64,000 nucleotides of DNA from the NCBI RefSeq assembly GCF_026151205.1, contig NC_087074.1, positions 12,753,182-12,817,181 on the forward strand, written 5' to 3'. Under the pieces are notes generated by a model. It ran no database searches. It saw only the letters and a program-made list of their open reading frames with translations, and had not been told where the DNA came from. Positions 11,356-22,263 of this stretch are shown one piece after another. The position numbers and the translations under genes were made by a program. The stretch is from Bolinopsis microptera (taxonomy: Eukaryota; Ctenophora; Tentaculata; Lobata; Bolinopsidae). How positions within the stretch are numbered: position 1 is the first letter of the stretch; each line of letters opens with the position of its first letter.

Positions 11356-12381
11356 ATCTTGTGTGATCGGTGACCGCACGTGCAAATTGGGTGAAAATGG
11401 GATGTTGCTAAGCTACGACACATGGTAACGTGCAAAGATCATTGGGGTGACATTACTGTCTCTTTTGTTGTGATTAGCTTGCCTTCAGTATGCTACATCT
11501 TCAGTTGTAAATGATTTGTTTTTGGATTTGTAAAAATTGACTGTCAAGAAACACGATTAGCTCCTTCCAAGTGACATATTCAAGTATGTTATAAAATTAA
11601 TGAGGGTAGTTGGCATCAACAGAACTATCCTAAGTACCGAACGAGCGCGATATGTGCACCCACTTACTTTCCTTGTTTTCCGTCATATAATAATGTTTAA
11701 TATTTAAGCATATATTTTGTACTTGTAACTTTTTTTTATAAATGTGACCAAGCTATCGTCATCGAATATGTATTTTTTCTCCCAACCTTTGCTTTACCCA
11801 CCACAGTAAGTGGTCGCAACGTGGCTTGGCAATGAAACCACTTAGCGCTCACTTATTCTATTTAAATTGCAGTACCTCAAGCTGTTCATTAGCGGGTATG
11901 TGTTATAATCAAATGCCTCCTGAAAACACTCCTGACCGGTGCTCCGGGGAATTAATTTGTTTGATATCACCAATACAAGTTTGACTTAAACGTAAGAGTA
12001 TGGTAAGAGTGACGTATGAGGTCTTAGTTTTGAACTTAGTTTTAAATTTCTTACAAATGATCGCAATGTTACTCCCAGATTTATCCACATGACAAATTTT
12101 GACTGAAAATCCCGCCAATATTCTCCATATTTCCCGAAAACTGAGCGTAATTTGCCATCAATATTTACTATTCTAATTACCTCACTTTTACAGGACGGGT
12201 AAATCCGTCAAATCTATCGGCCCATTCATACATGATGAATAGATAAACTTCAAGGGAAATTAAGTATGGGGCCTGTTGTTGTTGTTTGTTTAACCAGAGT
12301 TCACTTCCATTTCCAATTGTCTTAACCGCTTACTTCAGGGACTGTTCATCTAACATCCTAACTCTCAGATAAGACAGCAAC

Positions 12382-13551
12382 ATGTCCCTATACCTGACAG
12401 TTATCAGCTACCTAGCAGCAGGAATAGTGATTATGGGTATCGTAACCAACTCCCTGTCCCTCACTTTCTTCCTGCACAGAAGGTCACCCTCTCCAGGCAC
12501 CGTCCTCCTCATCTCTCTAAACCTGGTGGACATGCTGGTTTGTGTCTCCAGTATGTCTACTTGGATTCATTCTTACTGGTTTCTGGATGATGTCCACAGT
12601 CCTCCAGTCTCTTTTCAGGTAATTTCACTCCATTGTCCTTGTTAATTTATACCAATGTTTTCAAATGATCGAACAATCTTTATACAGAAATAAGTTACTA
12701 AAATATCAAGAATTATGTATCTTAATTCATCTTTGCCAGGCCTTATAAAACTCTTCGTTTCCCAGGCCCTGATAGCTATAAGTGACATAATGATGAAGAC
12801 GACAGTATTTATCACCTGCCTCCTCACCGTCACCAGGACCCTCTATCTGGTGAAACCCTTCTTTAAAGTCAAAACACCCTGCATTATGGTCCTCCTGTCA
12901 CTGTTCTTGTGCTACGAGATCATCATCGTCACCCTCGCATTCACCGGGACTATCCACTACAAGTACTACTGGGTGGAACTAGCTACCTTGCCCACATTCC
13001 TAACCATTCTTATCGTCATATCAGGACTCACATCCATCAAGAAACTCCTCCCAAATGCTCCAGCTCACAAAGCCAGCGTCAAAAAGAGACGGAACGTAGA
13101 CACTTCAATAACAGTCCTGATTCTAGCGGGGTTATTCTGTCTGTTTAACATCCCCTTCTGTGTGGTCCACATCTGGGAGTGTATCCTGGGCCCTGGCAGT
13201 CTGTACGGGTCTACACACAACTATGATACCTACGTCTTCACTTACAGTCTGTGTGTACCCCTGAACTGTGCTATTAATCCCATTGTTTACTTCGTGAGGA
13301 ACCATGAACTCAGGGTCTTTGTTGTTAATAAATTGTGCTGTGGTGGTGGTGGGTATTTTTCTGGGAATTATTGGAAAGGTAGGGGTAAATTGGCAATGAG
13401 ATTGCGCCATCAACCCTCAGCAGCATTGGAAATTCACAGAATATCTTCCAATAAAGGTCCAACAAGAATCACTCCAGTAAGGACTCCAATAAGGACCCCT
13501 AACACTGTGCCAAAACATACTAGAATAGGAGAAGTCAAAATGATGGCATAG
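12382..13551 (+). CDS. Seven-transmembrane receptor, rhodopsin-like, two exons
   Basis: Exon 1 is 12382-12618 and exon 2 is 12766-13551. The 147-bp intron runs GTAATT...TTTCCCAG in phase 0, giving 340 residues. A nearer AG at 12738-12739 is rejected because it puts a stop in frame. Exon 1 encodes helices 1 and 2 (MGIVTNSLSLTFFL; LLISLNLVDMLVCVSS, with the usual Leu and Asp of helix 2). Exon 2 begins in helix 3 (FITCLLTVTRTLYLVKPF, with VTR in the DRY position), then helices 4-6 with a basic third loop (ASVKKRRNVDTS), and ends with helix 7 CAINPIVYFVRN carrying a proper NPxxY motif. A Cys pair follows in the tail. The shared LVKPF/LVRPYW signature suggests kinship with the receptor at 5863-7020. 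Confidence 0.85.
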
Positions 13552-13650
13552 AGACAGGGATACAGAACTAAACGGTATTCTAGACAGGGATACAGAACTA
13601 AACGGTATTTTAGACAGGGATACGATACAGAACTAAACGGTATTCTAGAC
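13550..13650 (+). repeat. 31-bp tandem triplication just after the receptor stop codon
   Basis: Three copies of a unit containing GACAGGGATACAGAACTAAA; the third has a 5-bp insertion (GATAC). It begins at the stop codon and so would be transcribed as 3' untranslated sequence. Confidence 0.9.
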
Positions 13651-14402
13651 TTTGTGTCAAATGAGTAACAAACTTTGTTAAGCGTTAATTGGAGAACCGT
13701 AAAGCAGGGCCATCGTTTTTAATGTGACTGTTACAACCCGTTAACAATTTTCACGGCGTGTTCAACAATGCGTGTTGAAATTGTTGTAAAACTTGACTTA
13801 GAATGGTTTGAACAATCATCAAATGTGAAAAATCACAGAGCTCTGGGAACGTTTCAAAGATTAATTTAGGCGATTGAAACTTCTCCTCAGCTGAATCCGA
13901 GCTGCCTTAAGGATATTATGGCAGTACATTTACAGATATTTAACTTTACCGTCTTATTCCATAGCATCTAAGATTTGAGCACTTCCACCATAACTAAAGT
14001 GACGGATATGTAACGTAGATACTAGATAGTTTTATTCCAGTTTTGTTTAGTTCATTTCATCAATATTAACAAACGTATTCTACTGAATAACAGAAGATCT
14101 ACGATCGAGTTTTGTTTTAGTTTCCCAGAGAGTGCTCAACTGACAAGCAAGAGCATTTTTATTACTTAATAACTATTTAAGAAGATCTATTTAACAATTA
14201 TGGAAAATTCAACTTAAAAAGTTAAGAAATTAAGTTTAACTTCTTCAATGAATGGACTTCTGAAAAGTGGAGAAGCGACGTAAATTATAAAACAAAAACC
14301 AAAAATCAATATTCTCTTATTTAATGTAACTAAGCAACAATGTCCAATAGTCAACTTCCATTTAAAATTAAAATAATTAATAAAACAAATTAAAACAACT
14401 AA

Positions 14403-17349
14403 TTATCTAGATAAAACTAACTTGTGTAAGATCCTCATGACTCGCTCCTCCTCTTCGTGCCCCAGCTGGGTACTCTTCTTTCTCTTTGCTTTCTGAACTT
14501 TATTGTACTCGACTTGGTGCGCTTGTGCCTGGGCGCTGTTTCGATATTTCCTTCCATTCCGCAGAACTGGTGTTGTTGGCTGAAAAAATGTCCACATACT
14601 AAAGCTTATTAGGATTTTCTCAGATGGAAACTGAAAAATAAACATATTTATATCATGATTTGTTCTTTTGTCACTAAGTACTAATTATGCAATGTTGTTA
14701 TGGTATTAAACATGACAATATACATTTACCATGTTAGAAACATGAAAACTGACTATATTGGAAATCGTAAAAACCGCCTAAAACTTTTGCAACCTTCGAA
14801 ATAAACTGAATTGGAAACAAAACTAATATCACAGAACCTGAAGAGTGAAGATTAACAAGTGACAACCTCAGAGAAACTCACCCTGCTTCTAGAAAAGATA
14901 CAGCGAAGCTGACCCTTTATGTTGCCAGCAGACGAAGCGGAGTGCGGCCTGGTTGTGGTGGTTAAGTGTGACGTCACCGGCATGCAACCCTAATCATACT
15001 CAGCATGACATGTACTGAACCGGCTCATGGTCATGTGCATAGCCCCTAAAATTACTGTTGTCTTGGTTACTCGTTCTGACCAAAATTAGAACATAATCAG
15101 TTATGACGTTTAAGACGAGAAAGTGCCCTATAATACACGCTTACAGTTACATTATCTTATATAATTCCTACACAAAGTTTTGTTTATCCCGGGCTTTATA
15201 GAAACAAGAAATAAGTAATACATATATGTATACCATATGTTATGAAGAATGGAGATGTAACAGATAGCCAAAGAGGATCCAAACACCCCCCCCCCCTGGT
15301 CCACTTTTAATGGTCAAGCCCAGTTATCATGATACCATGGTTCCACTTCACGACGGCAACTTGCAAGAAATTGCGCAATATCTCAATTTATCGATCTAAC
15401 CTACGGATATTAAGAGCAGTTCAAACAACAACAGTACAGTGTACACTAACAACGGTACATTAACAACAGTACATTAACACAGTACATTAACAACAGCACA
15501 TTAACAACAGTACACTAACAACAGTACACTAACAGCAGTACATTAACAACAGTACATTAACAACAGTACATTAACAACAGTACACTAACAACAGTACACT
15601 AACAACAGCACACTAACAACAGTACACTAACAACAGTACACTAACAACAGTACACTAACAACAGTACATTAACAACAGTACATTAACAACAGTACATTAA
15701 CAACAGTACACTAACAGCAGTACATTAACAACAGTCCATTAACACAGTACATTAACAACAGTACATTAACAACAGTGCACTAACAACAGTACACTAACAA
15801 CAGCAAACTAACTACAATTCACTAACTACAAGCACAATGCGTGTCAAAGTCAAAAGAAGAACTAAATTGGCTGGCTCGATATTACTTAATCTAGAGACAC
15901 ACCTGCAGAGCTGTATAACAATGTGAAGTGTAGGTGTAGTGGTAGTATCTGACACTTATAGGCTGGATATCAGCGTCACATCTGAGATTTGATTACACGT
16001 GCAGTTTGTAGAGAGCCTGCAGTAGTGTTGTAATATTATGTACTTCTAAACACGATACTACTACGGATGATAACATTAGTTTCGATATTAATGACACATA
16101 ATATCCCTAATATGAGCTGCATAATATAACTTCCCATCACTGCTGCTGTGACTGCATGTAAAATATCAAATCTTTGATTTGATTGCCGCTGTTTAGCAGC
16201 CTTCATGTTCCGTTAATATTAGGTATTTTAATATTGTGCAACACGGAAAGTATTGCTCCGTGGAACAGTGAGCACTTGAAAGCAGCTCTCTGCACATACC
16301 TGCTGAGTGCACTTTGAAACGGAGCAGGTTCAGGGATCTACACATTTGTTCGACAAAGGGCATCTAGACTAACATTTTCTTTGCAGTTCTTGTGGTCAAA
16401 GAAAAGTGACAGCGGGTAACGTAAGGGGTCCTAAATTCGAGAGACTACAAGAGAAGTAGAGGCACTATGATCTTAATTCGGTAGTAACTCAGCACTAAAC
16501 CAGTGACTGAAATAAGAAACGATTTTAAAACGATCTCTGAATCCATCACTCACCTTGCCTGTCTTTTTCCTGGCTGTCTTTCCCCGTCTCCTGATAGACC
16601 ATCCACAAGCACATGAGGGCACTGCTCCAAGCATATATCGGTTTTTCATGTTCATACAAAGAGGGAAATAGAACTCATAAACTTGATTCCCCAAACAAGT
16701 GGCAGGTGCAGCGCATTACAAGTGGCAGGTGCAGCGCATGGCAAGATGGAAATAATATAATTGCAGTGCAAACTTGAATTGGCTAGAGACTAGAGTAACA
16801 GACACCGTGAAAGTATGAAATGTAGGTAAAGAATCATCGATCAGTTTGTACTTGAACTTACTGCACCCATCATCTTGACATTGAAACCCCCGGTTCACGA
16901 CTCACTTCTTCATTTGCACCAATATTTATGTGTTACCGTCTTACTTACTGCTTTACCGGGAGTAATCTCCGTAGTTAACCAATTGTATAATTACACTAAC
17001 CTGAATCACGGTGCAACCACCAATCTTGGACATCCACATGGGTTTGTACATCATATTCCGTTACCAAGACAACAAGCAAACTCACTGATCAGATCACCAT
17101 AACAACACATATTACTCTCATTCAAAACGGCAGCAAGGGACTGTTTTCAAGAAAAGATCAAGTTTCATCAAGAGGGTTGCTAAGTGCGCCCGGGGAGATG
17201 CTACCTGCACCATGAACTGTTCCGTATGCAATGTATGCTCCATGGTCCTGTACGTACAACCGGGCCATTTTGGCTCGTTCAGAAACAGTTATGGTCGTCG
17301 GACCACAAGCACTACTTAACTGCAGTGTTTCTGTAATCTGTAATTTCAT
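14403..17349 (-). CDS. Tentative three-exon gene for a small basic protein, unrecognised
   Basis: A consistent model joins three exons: 17349-17205 (ATG start, donor GTAGCA, phase 1), 16621-16554 (after GGAGCAG, donor GTGAGT, phase 0) and 14579-14403 (after TTTTTTCAG, to a stop). The product is 129 residues. The N-terminal part reads MKLQITETLQLSSACG and later MARLYVQDHGAYIAYG. The middle is very basic (RRRGKTARKKTGK). The C terminus has an acidic-amphipathic segment (HEEEERVMRILHKLV). I do not recognise the family. The exon 2 acceptor has a poor pyrimidine tract, and a nearer AG would change the frame. The second intron carries the 14-bp satellite. Confidence 0.35.
15415..15830 (+). repeat. 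14-bp minisatellite
   Basis: About 29 copies of CATTAACAACAGTA, with two common variants (CACTAACAACAGTA and CAGCA for CAGTA) and occasional 2-bp contractions. The variants are interspersed in blocks, as expected from unequal exchange. Confidence 0.95.
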
Positions 17350-19735
17350 TTTTAAAAAGCAATTTGTGGCACATTTTCAACAACAGCAGCCTTTACTAAC
17401 CTTTTAAATTTCTACTACGTAATGAATATGTTAGCTACTAAATTGTGAGTCTATTTATAGAGCGGATCAAGAGGTGCAGATGGCTAATGAGTAACGACTT
17501 ATGCCACCTCGGCACAGACTGCAGCCAGTGGTTCAGTAAATGACGTGTATAGGCCCTATATTCTTATATTGGAATTAGTGTCTACTGCAACTTGTACGTG
17601 TTATCGATAACCCTTTCTAAGACAGGCGAGAAAGGCTTGCTGGATGTATGGAAAAATTTGTGTTTACGAGATAACAATTTCAAGAACAATCGAGAAAATA
17701 TCCACGAATCAAGGCCTAACCACCTTTGATAAGTTCTAAAATACATTAGTCAGATATATTACTGATTGAATGTGAATTACTTTTTTGTGATAAAGGGAGT
17801 TAAGATTTCAAAGCCTATCACTTTTATTCCACTAATCTCTAACAAGCTTTTCTTATTAAAGTTCAAACCTAAAACAAAGTCGTTATAACTTAATTTTGTG
17901 TTTGCTCTAAGAATAAACATATTATAACACACTAAGGCAGAGACAAAGTAATACTTTAGAAATTCAGAGGTGTTTAGTAAGTAATATACTTTAGATGTAA
18001 TATACTGCGGATTCAACACATTAAACTTTAAGGTTGAAAACTACTGTTAGTTCATGGTCCTAGTTATAGTCTAGTCGAGGAAGAAAACGAATCATCAAGC
18101 AAACCTAATGAGTTGTCTTAGTTTCCCAGAGAGTGCTCAACTGACATGCAGGACTATTTAAATAACATAATTTTAATAAAATAATAGTAAATGTTTTAAG
18201 TATTTCGGCATCTGAGCGGGAGACTTACAAGCAACAGAATAAATATTTTATAATCAAGAAATGTAACTAACAACTAACACGAAATTTGAAAAAAAACAAT
18301 TGGAGCTTGAAGCAATTATGAACAACTGTACGAGTTGCAATGTGTTATGAGTCACATGAAGAGCATTATAATGTAAAATCCAGTTCTAACGAACATAATT
18401 TTCGCATGATGAGCTTGTCAACTTATCGATATTGCTGCCGGCCAGGTCGGTTATCTCTTTATTGCGGCCAATAGCAGCTTATTATCTGGAGGCTATTCAA
18501 TAGAATTAGTTCAGCATTTAATTATGCACAACATAGAACTATAATAAAAAGAGCTTTGTTTGCAACGTATGCAACTTTTGATCATCAGTTGCTCAATGGT
18601 GATAACTCTGAAGTTATTGAGACCAGTATGCACAGTCAACAGTGACGATGCAAACTAGACCTATCTCGATCTGCCTTTTTTAAATGTGTGCATAATTCTT
18701 TTCGATTGAATTTGATATACGCCACAAACCACGCTATTGTCAGTAATAATTCATGTATTTAAATGGAATCATTTTTAACACCACATATACGAATTACGAT
18801 CAACGTCAACGATACAGTGCAAAAACAATAAACATTGACATCAGTCATCAAATACTAAAGTTTTGTAGTACTTTTATACTGGTAGAAAAGCTCATAAAAA
18901 AATGCAATATCTGCATCAAGTTTTATCAATAAATACTGACAATATTGGATATGGTCATATGCTTTAATATTGCCCACTACATGTCATCAAATCACAAAAG
19001 GCAATTGATGAAATGGTAGATTTTGTTCATGAAAGTGCACAGAAAGAACACAGTAAAGTTGATAACTTCAATTTCAATAACCTCATTGACATTCCAGGCG
19101 CTTACAACGACAAAATTATGAACGGCCCATATCTTGAAAATTAAATTTGCACGAAGCATGAAGCGGGACTGACACTAATCTGAGTTTCAAAAACAGCAGA
19201 ACTACACTTTCGGGATCAATTTTCGCTGCCGAGAATAAAGAAAGCCAAAAAGGGTCAGCACCATAGCACTGAAAAGTAAAAACTCGGAATACAATTACAA
19301 AATAGCATGGTCAATGTAATTTACGATTAGGGTGACGTTGAATGGAACTTGAGGGGACCAGGCGATAAAAGCTTTAACACCTTGACCTAGCACTGCCGCA
19401 AAACGCAGATACAAGATAGAGCATAGCATATACCAACTTCATAACAGATCGAATTGAACATGGCGCACGTGTGCTGCTCGCAATAATTTAGTTTCACGCG
19501 CGCTTTGGCATTTGCAGGAATGTCAAATTCAAAATTGCAAATGAAAAATGTGCATTGTGAAATCAGTAATCACAAATCAGGATGCAGAATACTGAATACA
19601 AGCTTGTGTAAGTGTAACGTGACAATCAACATATTTTTTTAAGACGTTACCTCTTAGACTTAATATATACATAAGTCTTACGAGACTGGAGACGATATCT
19701 TATATTAATACACCCAATATGCTTGTCATACGTTG
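17350..19735. other. Non-coding stretch with a possible coding remnant near 18970-19144
   Basis: No gene with support. A 56-codon plus-strand frame ending at 19144 (containing AIDEMVDFVHESAQKEHSK and FNNLIDIPGAYNDK) reads like protein rather than random sequence and may be an exon or transposon remnant, but it has no start and I recognise nothing in it. Confidence 0.25.
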
Positions 19736-20660
19736 TATGACCCGCCGCGCACGAAGTGCGCGGCTCCCCCTGTATCGTCGAAGACGATACAGGGGGAATA
19801 TATATAGTGAAGCGACAGTGGGGGTCACCACGTGATACAACAATATGCTATATAAGTAATACCCATGCCACTTCGTTTTTTATTAATTGTTAATTTATGG
19901 TTGGTCGGGAATATTAATGATTAACGGCTGCAAACATTTAATGGCCCGGAAAAATGGATAATAATATGTACTAACTTTACAGTCGTTATGACGTCACAAA
20001 GAATAACTTTAATATAATACAAATTCAATGTGGCTTTGACAAATAAACTAACTCTGCGACCCAGGGCTTACTCTATACTAACCAGAGCCCTCTCGCTTGA
20101 ATTGCAGTAGCGCGCGACACATGGCGTCATGGCTATGTGAAACCCAGGGCCCTAACATTTATTTTATTTTTATCTGTACATTTGCATTCTAAGATTCTGC
20201 TGATCTGCACAAATTCTATAAGTATAACCTTTATTGCTAATAAAATTACAAAGGTAACTTCAAGCTAGTTTGCTATTTACTGGGCCTGGGCTTGGAGGAT
20301 TTCGCCGCTTCGACGCGCCGCGCGAACTAGCATTCTTGCTTCGCATCTAAGCATCGTCGAAGCAACGAAGCATCGAAGCTTCGTCGATCGTTGCTCTGCT
20401 TCGCAGAGCAACGATCTCGATGGGTTGACATCGTCAATCAATATTGGGCCGGCGGCGCTTTGTAGGTTTACAACCTACCAGGACGCGCGCCGAGTTGGAC
20501 TCGTTGACGGTATGGAACAAATATTTGACGAGTATCACCCGTTAAACGGCGCTCAGCCTGTCACATGTCATTTGCATTCCGCCGAATCTCTATATTGTAT
20601 ATATGACGTATGTTTATGAACATTATTAATATTATATAATTATAGCCTGGGTGCTGGGGT
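19735..20660. mobile_element. Hairpin-array element (perfect stems with 3-nt loops)
   Basis: Successive perfect inverted repeats are separated by exactly three bases: 19744-19764 (9-bp stem, loop GAA), 19766-19796 (14-bp stem, loop GAA), 20386-20416 (14-bp stem if the loop is TTC), 20425-20437 (5-bp stem, loop ATC), 20463-20479 (GTAGGTT-TAC-AACCTAC) and 20493-20505 (CGAGT-TGG-ACTCG). The segment is locally GC-rich with CGCG clusters. The block from about 20460 recurs at about 34083 with the last two hairpins conserved, so this is a repeat family, not a unique site. No coding region is evident. Exact ends and a target duplication were not found. The class is unknown. Confidence 0.65.
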
Positions 20661-21885
20661 CCCCAGGTTGCAGGTAAGCTTGCTACATATACTATTATTA
20701 GTCCTAAGGAGGCATACACCAAAACAGGGGTTTGTGTCGGCCAACCCATGACCCAAATGACCTCATACTCTCATAGGAAGTAATTCAGCGACCATCATAG
20801 AAAACAATGTGATCGGATCTTATTGTTAATGTTGACAAAATATGAATGTAATTACTTCATTGGCCTAACGAGTTATTTAAACTAGCAGGAACCCGTGAAA
20901 TATAGCCCTAAACGGTGTCAAGACTCAAGATACTGAAATAATTATTACCTATTTAATTGGCGTTTTTGACACCACTTGGGGGTCCAAATTTTCGGCTCTA
21001 AAATCATTATTCCTCGGCCAATTTTTTATTTTTTCATGCTGATTTGGAGGATATTAAAGCATTTGACCCAGCCAAAAAAGTTTCAGTTGTATATCTTTTA
21101 CGGTTTTTGCAGAAAGTTGCGTTAAAGTCGATGCCGTGGTGTCAGTAAAATGGCACAGATATATATATATATATATATATATCGTCTCGCTTTATATATA
21201 GTAAGATATAATACTGTCATGTCAAAGTTTAAAACGCGCATTGGTATAGCACGTGACTAATAACAAATAAGGTCCTATCTTATCGGACCTTATTTGGACG
21301 GACATTAAATGAACGGACATAATTATGAACGGACATTATATTAATATATAATATGAAAGCTAATAGGCATTCAAAACCATCAAAAATCCGTAATTTTTTT
21401 GACGTTTTTTTATTTCAACAAATTATTTTTAAATCCATTTTTTATACAGTGAGTAAGACTAAAAAAATCAGTCGTTAAGCAGTAAAAATGTTAAAATATG
21501 TGTACATGATCAGTGTCTAATATCACATATCATCTTCATCAAATGGGTTTTCGTGCATGAAATAGTCCATGCTTATTGCTTAAAGCATCAGTAATTTTTA
21601 GCTTTATGGAAACCTTTTTTATCAAACTACCCCGGTCCTGCATTTTAGTGTGAACTTTTACAAGCCATTCGGCGTGAAGTGGTTCTATCTTAGACAACTT
21701 TAGGTTAACCTTAACATCACCTGAAGCTTTCCTTGCACTATTTCATTACTTCCCTTGAGTAATATGAACTATAACAACGTCGGACAATGTCCTTGGCAAC
21801 ACGATTTACCGTAATATCTAGACTCTAGAGGCTGGATCGGAACAAGTTTTTCATGTTGGCGGGGCCGGGGACTAGCTCATGAACT

Positions 21886-22131
21886 ATGTTGTATTGTATT
21901 GTATTGTATTGTATTGTATTGTATTGTATTGTATTGTATTGTATTGTATTGTATTGTATTGTATTGTATTGTATTGTATTGTATTGTATTGTATTGTATT
22001 GTATTGTATTGTATTGTATTGTATTGTATTGTATTGTATTGTATTGTATTGTATTGTATTGTATTGTATTGTATTGTATTGTATTGTATTGTATTGTATT
22101 GTATTGTATTGTATTGTATTGTATTGTATTG
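21886..22131 (+). repeat. (TATTG)n microsatellite, about 49 units
   Basis: An uninterrupted run of the pentamer TATTG for about 245 bp. Because the unit is 5 bp and creates no stop in several frames, it produces spurious long open frames on both strands. The lack of interruptions indicates recent expansion. Confidence 0.98.
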
Positions 22132-22263
22132 AGTGCCATAATTTCGTTGACTTTTTCCGCCAAGTGACCCTTGAAAAAATCATATACTAGTAGAGTTTTC
22201 TGTGCCTCCGGCAGACCAAGGAGAACCTTTCCGTCGTTAACTTACGGCACAATAAAGTTCTCA

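Larger units (their letters stand above)
7600..12381. other. Long non-coding stretch
   Basis: No gene recognised apart from the hAT MITE and hairpin listed separately. There is a homopolymer of 18 G at 8092-8109. Frames at 7583-8020, 8659-8889 and 11909-12118 are short and featureless. Confidence 0.5.

Noticed and set aside
12740-12765. Earlier acceptor for exon 2 of the receptor at 12382-13551
   Set aside because: Splicing at 12739/12740 gives a stop codon after two residues; the TTTCCCAG at 12765 keeps frame and phase.
15415-15830. CRISPR-like regular repeats
   Set aside because: The units are contiguous 14-mers without unique spacers, in eukaryotic DNA with spliced genes.
21825-22190. 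Several 77-112 codon open frames on both strands
   Set aside because: They are created by the TATTG pentamer run, which has no stop in these frames; no start context or non-repeat domain.
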